Source: JBAWYM01 sp037143575 (GTDB lineage: Bacteria; Patescibacteriota; Gracilibacteria; Peribacterales; Peribacteraceae). From it: a DNA stretch of 46,740 bases. The position numbers were made by a program, and so were the translations under genes. Under the pieces are notes generated by a model. The model searched no databases, was not told the DNA's origin, and was given only the letters and a program-made list of their open reading frames with translations. Shown here in pieces: positions 1 to 7,865 of this stretch; positions within the stretch are counted from its first letter, which is position 1, and every line of letters starts with the position of its first letter. The stretch lies in NCBI GenBank assembly GCA_037143575.1, contig JBAWYM010000006.1, positions 1 to 46,740 of the forward strand. Direction: 5' to 3'.

Positions 1-75
1 TCTTCAGGTTGCGAAGAAGTTCAAATTGCTACCCACTCGATTTCCAGAAGAGCCAATCATTCCTCCACCGATATC

Positions 76-97
76 AGCGCGGGATTCTTCCCGCGAT
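76..97. repeat. REP-like GC palindrome
   Basis: Short hairpin with arms GCGGGA/TCCCGC around a small loop. It belongs to a family that recurs at about 2925, 3831, 11861, 45286, 45350 and 46192. It lies just beyond the 3' end of the minus-strand gene at 129-632 and could also act as its 3' stem-loop, although no T-run follows. Confidence 0.55.
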
Positions 98-128
98 AAC
101 CTGTTTGCATTTTAGGAACAGCGATTCT

Positions 129-632
129 TTAAGGTTTAGGCTGATATGCCGCTGGTTTCTTGGCATCCGGGAATAGTTCTGCGTATGCATGATACGTCGA
201 ATTTCCAATCAATTGGATGGAGATCCCAGGAAGATCTTTGTGTGTCAAAGTGGTATTGAAGCGCTGATTGTGGTGGAGATCGCGCGATTCCAATATCTTC
301 AGTAATCTGCTTTGTAATCGTTCAAGTGCATCAGTGACATTCGTTGGTTCACGTGTATCGATTGCATCTGTCTGTTGTGATGTGTTCGCTTCGAACTCTC
401 TCCTGACTGCATCAATAAAGAGAGGAACACTTCTCTGAGCACGGCCGAAATCGCGTGCATACTCTGGAGATTCGATTACAGAAATAACCCTTCCTGAAGT
501 GAGAAATAAACAATATCGCACTTGTTCACCTGGATGGACACTCTGGGGAGAGTGCTCTGCAGTTCCGCTGATCGGTTCTAGGTTTGATCGGAGTACCATA
601 ATTAAAGTAGTAACAATGTACTGGTACATCAT
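129..632 (-). CDS. hypothetical protein
   Basis: Open frame of 167 residues from an ATG at 632. The frame extends a little further upstream, but only to a TTG codon; another ATG lies at 599. No family is recognised. The protein is polar, with one hydrophobic N-terminal stretch (YIVTTLIMVL) that could be a weak membrane anchor if the first ATG is used. Codon usage is more AT-rich than in the aro genes nearby. It is divergent from the TrpR-like gene. Coding status is probable rather than certain. Confidence 0.5.
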   Translation of the reverse strand: MMYQYIVTTLIMVLRSNLEPISGTAEHSPQSVHPGEQVRYCLFLTSGRVISVIESPEYARDFGRAQRSVPLFIDAVRREFEANTSQQTDAIDTREPTNVTDALERLQSRLLKILESRDLHHNQRFNTTLTHKDLPGISIQLIGNSTYHAYAELFPDAKKPAAYQPKP

Positions 633-720
633 TACAAACACGGGTTTGGCAGTCAAGCATTTCAGTGGTGAATTCTGCAGGCATGTCTTCTGACACTGAA
701 TTCCCAGTCAAATTGCCAAT

Positions 721-749
721 TTGGTATCATCCAAGGACGGGTCTATACT
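721..749 (+). promoter_or_regulatory. promoter of trpR-like gene
   Basis: TTGGTA (721-726), 17-nt spacer, TATACT (744-749). The ATG of the repressor gene is at 758, 8 nt after the -10 box, so the transcript would be nearly leaderless. The small palindrome CCAATTTGG overlaps the -35 region and could be an operator. Confidence 0.55.
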
Positions 750-757
750 TTCTCCTC

Positions 758-1057
758 ATGACCACCCCCACCAAAGCCCTCAAAGATCTCTACGAACTCT
801 TCGCCTCCATAGATTCGCCCAAGGAGAGCGCGATGCTGCTGCACGATATCCTCACGCCTCAGGAGCTGGAGGCCGTTGCTGAGCGCTGGCAGCTCATTCA
901 GGTCTTGGCTTCGGGTATGACGCAGCGGGAAGCGGCCAAGGCGTGCAAGGTCAGTATCAGCAAGATCACCCGCGGATCGCATGAGCTGCAGTACGGCTCG
1001 GGCGGATTCCTGTTCTTCCTCAAGAAGCTGAAGAAGAAGGTGGCGAGGTACGGATGA
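758..1057 (+). CDS. TrpR/YerC/YecD-family transcriptional repressor
   Basis: A 99-residue protein with the TrpR-superfamily layout: an N-terminal helical dimerisation part, the motif LTPQELEAVAERWQ, and a helix-turn-helix (GMTQREAAKACKVSISKITRGS) ending in a short basic tail. The ATG at 758 is chosen because the family begins near this point and a -10 box lies 8 nt upstream; an upstream in-frame start at 665 would add a non-homologous extension. Members of the family include E. coli TrpR (tryptophan-binding) and Firmicute YerC. Its position next to the Phe/Tyr biosynthetic cluster suggests that it senses an aromatic amino acid, but the ligand cannot be read from the sequence. Confidence 0.85.
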   Translation: MTTPTKALKDLYELFASIDSPKESAMLLHDILTPQELEAVAERWQLIQVLASGMTQREAAKACKVSISKITRGSHELQYGSGGFLFFLKKLKKKVARYG

Positions 1058-1114
1058 GCTGGGTGTACGACTGTTTCTTTGATCAATGCCGTATTCATTC
1101 GGTACGTTCATTTC

Positions 1115-1453
1115 ATGAAAGAGTATTACGTCTACATCCTCCTTTGCGCCGATGGCAGCTACTACACAGGCGTGACCAATGATTATGAGTGACGAGTAGG
1201 GGAGCATCAGGCTGGCGCAGATCCGAAGAGCTACACACATCGACGTCGTCCTGTGAAGTTGGTGTATGTGGGATTCTTCGGAGATATCAACGAGGCGATT
1301 TCGTGGGAGAAGAGGGTGAAGGGGTGGAACAGGAAGAAGAAAGAGGCGCTGATTCGGAGGGCATTTGAGGAATTACCAGAGCTTTCCAAACGGCGGACAC
1401 CCTTCAAGAAATCGAATGTTCTGTCGATGCGAGATGAGGAGGTGCCGCTCTGA
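1115..1453 (+). pseudogene. GIY-YIG nuclease, interrupted by in-frame TGA
   Basis: The frame from ATG 1115 reads as a UPF0213-type single-domain GIY-YIG endonuclease, with YYVYILLCADGSYYTGVTND, then a TGA at 1190, then RVGEHQAG and WEKRVKGWNRKKKEALI. The stop sits where relatives have Arg (consensus E-R-R), so a CGA to TGA transition explains it. All other genes here use TGA as a genuine stop, so recoding is unlikely. Downstream of the stop the frame stays open to 1453 and could restart at GTG 1253, but that would lack the GIY-YIG motif. Confidence 0.75.
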
Positions 1454-1480
1454 GGATGACTGTCGCAGTCAACGATCAAA

Positions 1481-1636
1481 GTGTCATCCTGAGGAGGAGC
1501 GCCGCAGCCGGCAAGCAAAGTGTCATCCTGAGGAGGAGCGCCGCAGCGCGACGTCTCGAAGGAGGACACGTCTTCGAGTATGCTTCGAGACGTCCTTCGC
1601 TTCGCTGCGCTCGCTCAGGACTCCTCAGCATGACAT
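1481..1636. repeat. long imperfect inverted repeat with internal direct repeat
   Basis: GTGTCATCCTGAGGAGGAGC occurs twice (from 1481 and about 1520), and the region closes with the inverse CTCCTCAGCATGACA at 1622-1636. Between them CGACGTCTCGAAGGA faces TCGAGACGTCCTTCG. The whole can fold into a large cruciform between the convergent GIY-YIG pseudogene and the aminotransferase. It resembles the TCATCCTGAG-type intergenic repeats found in many bacterial genomes and may act as a bidirectional terminator. Confidence 0.7.
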
Positions 1637-1656
1637 ACTGAATTGAATATTCCTTA

Positions 1657-2811
1657 TCACCCCTCCACCTTCCGTATCCTCTCCCCAAGTTCCTGCATTC
1701 TTAGGAGCGGAATTCCCGCGATGTTGATGCGGCCGTCATGCAGCATGAAGACCTTCTCTTCGTTCTTCAAGCGGATGATGTTCTCCTCAGAAATCGGTAG
1801 CATCGCGAACATGCCGTGGCCTTTCAGCGATATTTCAAATTTCTTTGGCAGCGCTTCGATGAGAGCTTTTCGCTTGGCTGTGAGGATCACCCTTACGTCG
1901 GCGATATCCTGGAGCCATTCCTTCTTGAACTGTTTCTGCACGGCAGCGACGATGGACTGACCGAGGGTTGCTGCCGCGGAGTGGATTCCGCGGGTGATGG
2001 AGGAGTAGTGGCCTTCCACGGTCATTTTCGTTTCCTCATCGGGAACGAATGCGGCGGCCAGTCCCGTGCGCTCGCTGTAGAGTGAATGGTTCTTGGACGC
2101 CGACCAGCTGACGAGGGTCGTGATGCCGCTCCCCCGGACGATGTGGAGCGGCTCTGCATCCTCTTCGACAGTCGAAGAGAATCCCTGGTAGGCGAGATCG
2201 AGCAGCGCTGCGCACTGATGCGTGGCGAGGATCGGAGCCAGTTCTTTCCATTGGTCGATCGTGAAGTCGAGACCGGTAGGATTATGGCAGCCGACCTGCA
2301 GGAGAACAGCGACTGGTCCTTTCACTTTCTTCAGCCCTTCAGCAATGCCTTCGATCGTTGGCAGACCATCGGCGAAGTATGGCACTTCCAGGGATTGCAC
2401 CGGAGTGGCTTTGAGCAGCGGCAGGTGGTTGGCCCAGGCGGGAGACGGCAGAATCACCGTGATGTCATCGTGCATCTTCTTTAGTAATCGCAGGTTCACT
2501 GCAACGGCTCCGGTTCCACCCGTGGTTGCGATCGATGCGAGAGGAACTGCGTGATCGCCGAGGATGAGTGTATGTACTCCCTCGCGAAATTCCGGCAATC
2601 CGAGCAGATGACCATACCCAAACGATCGGCCTTTGAGTTCGTGCGAAACGATGTTGGCTGCTTTCGCTACACTCGGCAGAACGAGGGTGTTGCCTTCTTC
2701 GTCCATCACCATGCCGATGGTCGCATTGATTCCCTCCGCTCCGGCTTTGCGCGCTTCTGCGGCGATGGCGAAGATGGGATCGGGGGTGGGTTTCGGCAGG
2801 TGGGTGAGCAT
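1657..2811 (-). CDS. aromatic/aspartate aminotransferase, class I (AspC/TyrB type)
   Basis: PLP-dependent transaminase of 384 residues, last gene of the aromatic operon. It probably converts phenylpyruvate and hydroxyphenylpyruvate to Phe and Tyr with glutamate. Visible motifs are GGTGAV (98-103), HNPTG (N177), D205 in LLDLAYQG, and SASKNHSLYSERTG with the Schiff-base Lys240 and substrate-phosphate Arg248, the signature of subfamily I-alpha. The start at 2811 is preferred because the upstream extension (MEWGEVGSKPFKPP) is translated intergenic repeat. No Shine-Dalgarno is seen; the 5' side is a C/U-rich repeat. Context favours aromatic over aspartate specificity, but this is inference. Confidence 0.88.
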   Translation of the reverse strand: MLTHLPKPTPDPIFAIAAEARKAGAEGINATIGMVMDEEGNTLVLPSVAKAANIVSHELKGRSFGYGHLLGLPEFREGVHTLILGDHAVPLASIATTGGTGAVAVNLRLLKKMHDDITVILPSPAWANHLPLLKATPVQSLEVPYFADGLPTIEGIAEGLKKVKGPVAVLLQVGCHNPTGLDFTIDQWKELAPILATHQCAALLDLAYQGFSSTVEEDAEPLHIVRGSGITTLVSWSASKNHSLYSERTGLAAAFVPDEETKMTVEGHYSSITRGIHSAAATLGQSIVAAVQKQFKKEWLQDIADVRVILTAKRKALIEALPKKFEISLKGHGMFAMLPISEENIIRLKNEEKVFMLHDGRINIAGIPLLRMQELGERIRKVEG

Positions 2812-2813
2812 AG

Positions 2814-2948
2814 GAGGAGGTTTGAAAGGTTTGGACCCCACTTCGCCCCACTCCACTGCGTTCCGCGGGGCTACGCGGGGCAGGGGTGAGAAAGGCTTGA
2901 AAGGTAGGGAAGGCTTTTATGATCTTGAGTGCGGGATGCTTCCCGCGG
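2814..2948 (-). repeat. composite intergenic repeat (C/U-rich module + hairpins)
   Basis: Upstream of the aminotransferase start lies a split copy of the recurrent 42-nt module (plus strand GGTTTGAAAGGTTTGGA, then GTGAGAAAGGCTTGAAAGGT). It is interrupted by a CCCCACTTCG...CGCGGGG hairpin element and followed by a REP-like palindrome (GAGTGCGGGATGCTTCCCGC). The same order of module and REP recurs before pheA and aroF. Confidence 0.7.
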
Positions 2949-2976
2949 ACTTTTTATCACCATTTCTCGCATTTTA

Positions 2977-3762
2977 TCACCATTCTCCCAGAATCTTGAT
3001 CGTCGCCACTTTCCCGATCTCCTCGAAGAGCTTCTGAATTCTGGCAGATTCTTTCGTACCTGCGAAGTCCAGGAAGAAGCAGTAGGAGCCGAATTTCTCA
3101 CCGGTCGGTCTGCTCTCGATCCGGCTCAGGTTCACATCGTATATTTTGAACGGGGTGAGGAGATCGTGCAGGAGACCGGCGCGGTCTTCTGTGGGAATCA
3201 GAGCGACACTCATGTGCTCCTTCTTCTCCTTCGGGAAGGGATTCTTGCGCGCCAGGAGTCCGAAGCGGGTGGTGTTGTGATCGCGCTGGATGTCTTCATT
3301 GATCACAGGAAGTTTGCGTTCGAGCATCGTCTTCTTCATGGCGATCGCTCCCACAGTTTCATCTTCCAGAGCCAGCTCGATGGCGTAGGACGTGGAGCTC
3401 ACAGGGAAGAGCTCGACATGGGGGTAGTGTTTTCTGAGGAAGTCCCGGCACTGCGAGAGGGCCTGGTGGTGGCTCGCAATGCGCTTCACCTTCTTGGGAT
3501 TCTTCGCGCCGAAGGCATGGCGCACGGCGACGTCGTAGGTCTTCCAGATCTTCACTTCGGATCGCAGGAGGAGATCGAGGACTTCGTCCACCGCTCCGTG
3601 CAGGCTGTTTTCGATGGGAATGAGGCCGGTGTTGCCGCTCTTTTCCGCAGCATCGAAGAGCGATTCGAAGTTCTGGGCGAAGTGGATCTTCGCCGTGGGA
3701 AAGAGATTGACTGCTGCTTCGTGGGAGAACGTGCCGGCGGGTCCGAGGGTCCAGAGGTTCAT
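2977..3762 (-). CDS. pheA: prephenate dehydratase
   Basis: Monofunctional prephenate dehydratase of 261 residues, converting prephenate to phenylpyruvate. The N-terminal catalytic domain opens with LGPAGTFSHEAA, contains IPIENSLHGAV (about 48-58) and the catalytic TTRF motif (164-167). The C-terminal ACT domain (about 184-261) has the ESRP motif (216-219), which in the family contributes to the Phe-binding allosteric site, so feedback inhibition by Phe is likely. Length matches Bacillus-type PheA without a chorismate mutase domain; the mutase is a separate gene in this operon. ATG 3762 directly follows a C/U-rich repeat module and has no Shine-Dalgarno. Confidence 0.95.
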   Translation of the reverse strand: MNLWTLGPAGTFSHEAAVNLFPTAKIHFAQNFESLFDAAEKSGNTGLIPIENSLHGAVDEVLDLLLRSEVKIWKTYDVAVRHAFGAKNPKKVKRIASHHQALSQCRDFLRKHYPHVELFPVSSTSYAIELALEDETVGAIAMKKTMLERKLPVINEDIQRDHNTTRFGLLARKNPFPKEKKEHMSVALIPTEDRAGLLHDLLTPFKIYDVNLSRIESRPTGEKFGSYCFFLDFAGTKESARIQKLFEEIGKVATIKILGEW

Positions 3763-3857
3763 GGCGGAGGTTGGAGAGGTTTGGAAGAGGTTATAAAGGC
3801 CTGAAAGGTGTGGGAATCTCTTTCTATTCTTGAGCGCGGGTTTCTACCCGCATGATG
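3763..3857 (-). repeat. composite intergenic repeat between tyrA and pheA
   Basis: A 42-nt module (plus strand GGTTGGAGAGGTTTGGAAGA then GGTTATAAAGGCCTGAAAGG) is followed by the linker ATCTCTTTCTATTCT and the REP palindrome GAGCGCGGGTTTCTACCCGC. The linker is nearly identical to the one at 11846-11860, so module, linker and REP move or duplicate as one unit of about 95 bp. Confidence 0.75.
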
Positions 3858-3869
3858 TGATGATGAGGA

Positions 3870-4718
3870 TTACCGTAGTGAGGCGAGAGTGCGGATACAC
3901 GCCTCGGATCTTCGGCGTGCATGTTTAGGAAATGAACCAAAGGATCGGCGCAGGGATTCGTAGTGCTTCGTGAACGCCTTGAGGTCGCCTTTCTTGGCCA
4001 TCCCATCGTATTCTTCCAGCAATGTTTTCATGGTGCGGATGATGCGCTTCACTTCGGGGTTACTCAGGATAATGGGACCGTACAGGTCTGGGGAATCATC
4101 GAGGAAGCGACCGATGACATTGAGCTCGATTTCGTAGGCCGGTGTGCAGAGTTTCTCAAGCACGTCGATATTCGCTCCGAGTTTCTCCAGTACGCTCGCC
4201 ATCAGGAGACTCTTCAAATGCGGGAGGACCTGAATGAAGCCCATCGTGCGGTCGTGCTCCTCTGGAGTCATGATGATGGTCTTCAGCCCCATTGCCTTCA
4301 AAATTGCCGTAAGAGATAGGAGGGTTTCCTTCTTGTGTGCACCAGGACAGAGGATAATGGTTTCTCCTTGCGGATCGGTGGTGGGCGCGAAGAGCGGATG
4401 CATGCCGATCACTTCACCTTTGGCCTTCGTCAGAATTTTCATTTGCGGACCTTTGAGCGAGCTCACATCCAGAATCAATTGATCGGCGCGCTTGGCTTTG
4501 GTGATCAGGCTTCGCATGATGGGAAGAGTCTGTGAAAGCGGTACCGAAAAAAGGACAACATCACACTTCGCTATGAGTTCGGGGTTGCGATGCTGTGTGT
4601 TCTTCCCTGTTGTGAGGACGCGGAATCCTTGATTCTCGAAGAGGTGACGGAATTGCCCGCCCGTTCTTCCGACTCCTCCGATGATGCCGATGGTGGTCGT
4701 GGAAGGGTGAAGCTTCAT
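3870..4718 (-). CDS. tyrA: prephenate dehydrogenase
   Basis: NAD(P)-dependent prephenate dehydrogenase of 282 residues, giving 4-hydroxyphenylpyruvate for Tyr. A Rossmann nucleotide-binding loop GIIGGVGRTGGQF lies at the N-terminus, followed by DVVLFSVPLSQT, LDVSSLKGP and IGMHPLFAPT (substrate-pocket His), then a helical C-terminal dimerisation domain. There is no fused chorismate mutase or ACT domain, so it resembles the isolated dehydrogenase half of E. coli TyrA. ATG 4718 overlaps the stop of the chorismate mutase gene by 4 nt (ATGA), implying translational coupling and recalling the CM-TyrA fusion of enterics. Confidence 0.92.
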   Translation of the reverse strand: MKLHPSTTTIGIIGGVGRTGGQFRHLFENQGFRVLTTGKNTQHRNPELIAKCDVVLFSVPLSQTLPIMRSLITKAKRADQLILDVSSLKGPQMKILTKAKGEVIGMHPLFAPTTDPQGETIILCPGAHKKETLLSLTAILKAMGLKTIIMTPEEHDRTMGFIQVLPHLKSLLMASVLEKLGANIDVLEKLCTPAYEIELNVIGRFLDDSPDLYGPIILSNPEVKRIIRTMKTLLEEYDGMAKKGDLKAFTKHYESLRRSFGSFPKHARRRSEACIRTLASLR

Positions 4719-4969
4719 TGCTGAGAGCGTTGGATGCGCTTGGATTCCTTGAGGATTGCCCGGAGGATGTCCTCTGCGCACTGCGGGGAAAATCCTTCAT
4801 CTTTCGCCAGAGCCTTCCAGCGTTTCATCAGCTCTCCCTCGCGCTTGGGGTCGCGGATGACTTTCTTGAGCTGCGCGATGCCCCGGACGATATCCATGCG
4901 CTTGCCGAGGGTGTGCAGGAGCTTGAGGTCGATGTCGTCGATGCATTGGCGGACGGAGAGGATGTTCAT
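4715..4969 (-). CDS. chorismate mutase, AroQ class
   Basis: Small all-helical protein of 84 residues: IDDIDLKLLHTLGKRMDIVRGIAQLKK followed by RDPKREGELMKRW. This is the AroQ pattern (Arg in helix 1, Lys in KK, then R..RE). It converts chorismate to prephenate and feeds the tyrA and pheA products next to it. It overlaps tyrA by 4 nt. Upstream are two copies of the C/U-rich repeat, in the 96-nt gap to aroC. Confidence 0.9.
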   Translation of the reverse strand: MNILSVRQCIDDIDLKLLHTLGKRMDIVRGIAQLKKVIRDPKREGELMKRWKALAKDEGFSPQCAEDILRAILKESKRIQRSQQ

Positions 4970-4973
4970 TGGT

Positions 4974-5058
4974 GAGGTTGGAAAGGTGTGGAAGAGGTTA
5001 GAGAAGCCTGATAGGGAAGGTTCGGTAGGTTTGGAAAAGGTGAGAAAGGCCTGAAAGT
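4974..5058 (-). repeat. two adjacent copies of the C/U-rich 42-nt module
   Basis: Plus strand: GAGGTTGGAAAGGTGTGGAA to GCCTGATAGG (4974-5015) and GAAGGTTCGGTAGGTTTGGA to GGCCTGAAAG (5018-5058). They fill the gap between aroC and the chorismate mutase gene and would form a pyrimidine-rich leader directly before the mutase ATG. Confidence 0.75.
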
Positions 5059-5065
5059 TTTACGA

Positions 5066-6070
5066 TTACTCGTTTACTCGCACATTCGCCCTCGCCCGCT
5101 GAAGAAGCAGACAATCCGCCAACACCAGCGCTACCATCGCCTCCAATACCGGGATGATGCGGGGGACGATGCAGGGATCGTGACGACCGGAAGCTGCGAC
5201 TTTGCCGATCGAGGATGTTGGTTTGATCGCGACGTGGAGGACGATGTCTTCGCCTGTGGAGATACCGCCGAGGATACCGCCGAAGTTCTCCGGGTCTTTC
5301 ACGTATGCACTCCCCTTCATCTCCGCAGCACCGAACCCCGCACCGTACGAGAATCCCGTCACCGCTCCGATGCTCATCACGGCATCAGCCAGCCGTGCCT
5401 TCAATTTCGCGAAGACCGGATCACCGAGGGATTGCGGAGGGTTGCCTATCCGGATTTCCACCGTTCCTCCGGTGGAGTCATGTTTCTCCTTGAGGTCCAA
5501 AATATACGCTTCCATCTTCTTGGCTGCCGCAGGATCCGCGCACCGCACCGCATTCGCTTCGATCGTTCCCGGTTTGTAGGTGATGGCCTGGATCGGTCCG
5601 ATGCTCGTTACGTGCCCGATGATCGTCATCTTCTCTGGCAGGATTTTTCGTGCAACCACTCCGCCGATTACCCGGCCTACAGTTTCCCTGCCCGAAGACC
5701 TTCCTCCGCCACGATGATCGCGGTGGCCGTACTTCACTTGGTACGTTTCATCCGCATGACCGGCACGGAAGAGGCTTCGGAGTTTCTCGTAATCCGCGGA
5801 CTCCTGGTTCTCATTCTCCACGATGACGGCGATGGGCATGCCGGTGGTCTTGCCTTCGAAGATTCCCGAGAGGATGACGGGGCGGTCTTCCTCATTCCTC
5901 GCGGTAGATACCGCGCTCTGCCCGGGGCGTCGCCGTCGCAGTTCTGTGACGAAATCCTGTTCCGTGAGCGCGATCCCCGCAGGGCATCCGTCGATGACGG
6001 CGCCGATGGCAGGTCCATGCGATTCACCGAAGGTCGTGATGCGGAGGAGAGTTCCGAAGGAGTTGGACAT
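5066..6070 (-). CDS. aroC: chorismate synthase
   Basis: FMN-dependent chorismate synthase of 334 residues, converting EPSP to chorismate. Characteristic segments are GTLLRITTFGESHG at the N-terminus (catalytic His), AVIDGCPAGI, RRRPGQS, the central GHRDHRGGGRSSGRET, and GGISTGEDIVLHVAIKPTSSI near the C-terminus. It is slightly shorter than the usual 350-390 residues but all signatures are present. It is separated from aroDE by a plus-strand gene, so it may need its own promoter or read-through. Confidence 0.96.
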   Translation of the reverse strand: MSNSFGTLLRITTFGESHGPAIGAVIDGCPAGIALTEQDFVTELRRRRPGQSAVSTARNEEDRPVILSGIFEGKTTGMPIAVIVENENQESADYEKLRSLFRAGHADETYQVKYGHRDHRGGGRSSGRETVGRVIGGVVARKILPEKMTIIGHVTSIGPIQAITYKPGTIEANAVRCADPAAAKKMEAYILDLKEKHDSTGGTVEIRIGNPPQSLGDPVFAKLKARLADAVMSIGAVTGFSYGAGFGAAEMKGSAYVKDPENFGGILGGISTGEDIVLHVAIKPTSSIGKVAASGRHDPCIVPRIIPVLEAMVALVLADCLLLQRARANVRVNE

Positions 6071-6112
6071 GGACGAGGGGGGAGGGATAGGGGCTGAGGA
6101 ATTTCACTCTCT

Positions 6113-6466
6113 ATGTTCTTGACTGCAATAGAGTCATTATTTATGATTGCAGGAATGGGAGCAGCGGAAAACATACTGAGGAATATCGGATTTACCATGG
6201 TTTTTTCAGGAGTGGAAAAAAAAGACCTTCTTTGTGCCATTGAGAAGCGAATAGAAGAATTTAAAAGACGGTTCCCTAATGTATTACAGGGGCATTTCGA
6301 AGAGGGGATTTCTATTCCCGCACTTCTATATTGTGGTATTACTGATGCGTTGCAGCAAATGCTAATAATTGAACGAGAATCTTTGGATGCAATCATTGTT
6401 GATTTCTCGCTTATCAGACAAAGTGCAGTAAGAAATGGGAAGATTGAATTTAAGCCTAATACTTGA
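6113..6466 (+). CDS. hypothetical protein inserted in the aro cluster
   Basis: Open frame of 117 residues on the strand opposite to the aro genes, in the only large gap of the cluster. No family is recognised. It contains amphipathic helices (ENILRNIGFTMVF, LCAIEKRIEEFKRRF) and a hydrophobic stretch (ISIPALLYCGITDAL); an alternative start is ATG 6143. The DNA is clearly more AT-rich than the neighbouring aroC and aroDE, which suggests later insertion. It ends 16 nt before the convergent end of aroDE. Confidence 0.55.
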   Translation: MFLTAIESLFMIAGMGAAENILRNIGFTMVFSGVEKKDLLCAIEKRIEEFKRRFPNVLQGHFEEGISIPALLYCGITDALQQMLIIERESLDAIIVDFSLIRQSAVRNGKIEFKPNT

Positions 6467-6482
6467 GATCGTTTGCAGTAAT

Positions 6483-7865
6483 TCATAATACTGGAGCTGG
6501 AGAGAAGATATTTTTTAGGCAAGTGCGATGGTGGGGTAGTATGTTCTTGCCCGTGAAGAGCTCAAATTGCGCGAGAGCCTGCTGGAGCAGCATCGGCAAC
6601 CCATCGATCACACGATACCATTTTCTATGTGCCGCTTGCATGAATTGTGTGTGCTTCCCGTAGCGCAGATCGATCGCGAGGGGCTTCTTCCCAGAAGGCT
6701 TGGGAAGGTGGAGGGAGACGTCCTGCGAGACAGCACAGATCACACAGTCTGCAGCGGAATGTGCGATGGCAGAAAGAGCGTGGATGGGGATATCGAAGTG
6801 CCGTAGGGCAGCTTTCGCTTTCTGGAGATCCCGGGCGAATACGGTAATGGTTGCGGTGGGACTGGACTGACGGATCGCGAGGATAATCGCGGGGACGACT
6901 CCGCCCGCACCGAGGATCGCGAAGGATCTGGCCGTTTGAATCTCCGGGTAACCAGCACGAAATCCACGAGCATCGGTATTGAAGGATTTCCATCCTCTAC
7001 CGGTTTTGATCAGCGTATTGGCAGTGCCGAGTGCCTTCGAGATATCGTCGTGAGAGCTTGTGATGCGGAAGGCTTCCCGCTTGAACGGAGCGGTGACCGA
7101 AAATCCCGTGATGCCGACTTTTTCGAGAGTGCGGAATGCTTTGGAGAAATTTCGGGACGGGAAGCAAGAGTACAGAGCGTCGATATTCTGATGATGGAAG
7201 AGTGTGTTGTGGATGAGGGGACTCAAGCTTCGCGTGACTTGTTCTCCACCGATGATGCCCAGTCTGCGCGGTCGCTTGGTATGGCGTGTGAGTGCGTGGA
7301 ACGCGAGTGTGAGTTGCCCGGGAGCTGTCGCCGTCCTCGGCTCGAGGCAGGCATAGGTGAAGACATTTTGATGCACGGAGAGGAGGCGGGAGAGGTGTGC
7401 CTTATCGCCCATGCCGAGAACGATCGATGGGATCTTCTGCTCTTCCAGAAATTTCTGGAGTTTTTCGAGAGTCAGGAGATCCTTGTAGTGGATGACTTTG
7501 GTGGCGATCTTCACGATCTTCGGCATAGACGAACACAATAATTGTACGCGTTTCTTCAGTACAGGAAGCGATGGAGTGTTCTGATAATCATGGAAACTTG
7601 CGATGAGTTTCGTTCCTGAAGGTAATGGAGTTTTCGCCCGCAATTCCCGCATCTCGAGATCGACATACTGCGGGTGGAGCTTCTCGATGAGTTTGCGTCC
7701 GGTGCCGCGGGGAGCAATGAGGAGCGGAATGGGCGAAGAGAATCCCGGAACATCCGGCGTGATATCCCCTCGGATTTCGAGAATGTCCGCACCGCTACGT
7801 TTGGCCTTCGCGGCGAAGATGCGAGGGTTGCGTACGGCCGATGAGGGGAGTGTTACCACGAACAT
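6483..7865 (-). CDS. aroDE: 3-dehydroquinate dehydratase (type I) - shikimate dehydrogenase fusion
   Basis: Bifunctional enzyme of 460 residues for two consecutive steps. Residues 1 to about 200 are a type I dehydroquinase TIM barrel: DILEIRGD, ASFHDY with the catalytic His, and PKIVKIATKV with the Schiff-base Lys. Residues about 205-460 are AroE: SLSPLIHN (shikimate site), SVTAPFK with the catalytic Lys, NTDARGF, and the NADP loop ILGAGGVVPA. The AroD-AroE order is that of plant DHD-SDH and chlamydial fusions. The start overlaps the end of aroAK by 13 nt. Confidence 0.95.
   Translation of the reverse strand: MFVVTLPSSAVRNPRIFAAKAKRSGADILEIRGDITPDVPGFSSPIPLLIAPRGTGRKLIEKLHPQYVDLEMRELRAKTPLPSGTKLIASFHDYQNTPSLPVLKKRVQLLCSSMPKIVKIATKVIHYKDLLTLEKLQKFLEEQKIPSIVLGMGDKAHLSRLLSVHQNVFTYACLEPRTATAPGQLTLAFHALTRHTKRPRRLGIIGGEQVTRSLSPLIHNTLFHHQNIDALYSCFPSRNFSKAFRTLEKVGITGFSVTAPFKREAFRITSSHDDISKALGTANTLIKTGRGWKSFNTDARGFRAGYPEIQTARSFAILGAGGVVPAIILAIRQSSPTATITVFARDLQKAKAALRHFDIPIHALSAIAHSAADCVICAVSQDVSLHLPKPSGKKPLAIDLRYGKHTQFMQAAHRKWYRVIDGLPMLLQQALAQFELFTGKNILPHHRTCLKNIFSPAPVL

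Noticed and set aside
1190..1192. TGA read as glycine, as in Gracilibacteria/Absconditabacteria
   Set aside because: Many genes here end properly at TGA (for example trpR-like, lexA-neighbour overlaps, tyrA/CM ATGA junctions), and the residue expected at 1190 is Arg, not Gly.
2929..3804. Open frame of 291 codons antisense to pheA
   Set aside because: Shadow of a confidently identified gene, with no domain and no start signals.
5734..6522. 262-codon minus-strand frame across the 5' end of aroC and the gap
   Set aside because: It overlaps the true aroC start in another frame and is Ser/Arg-rich without a family; the plus-strand gene 6113-6466 is the better call in the gap.
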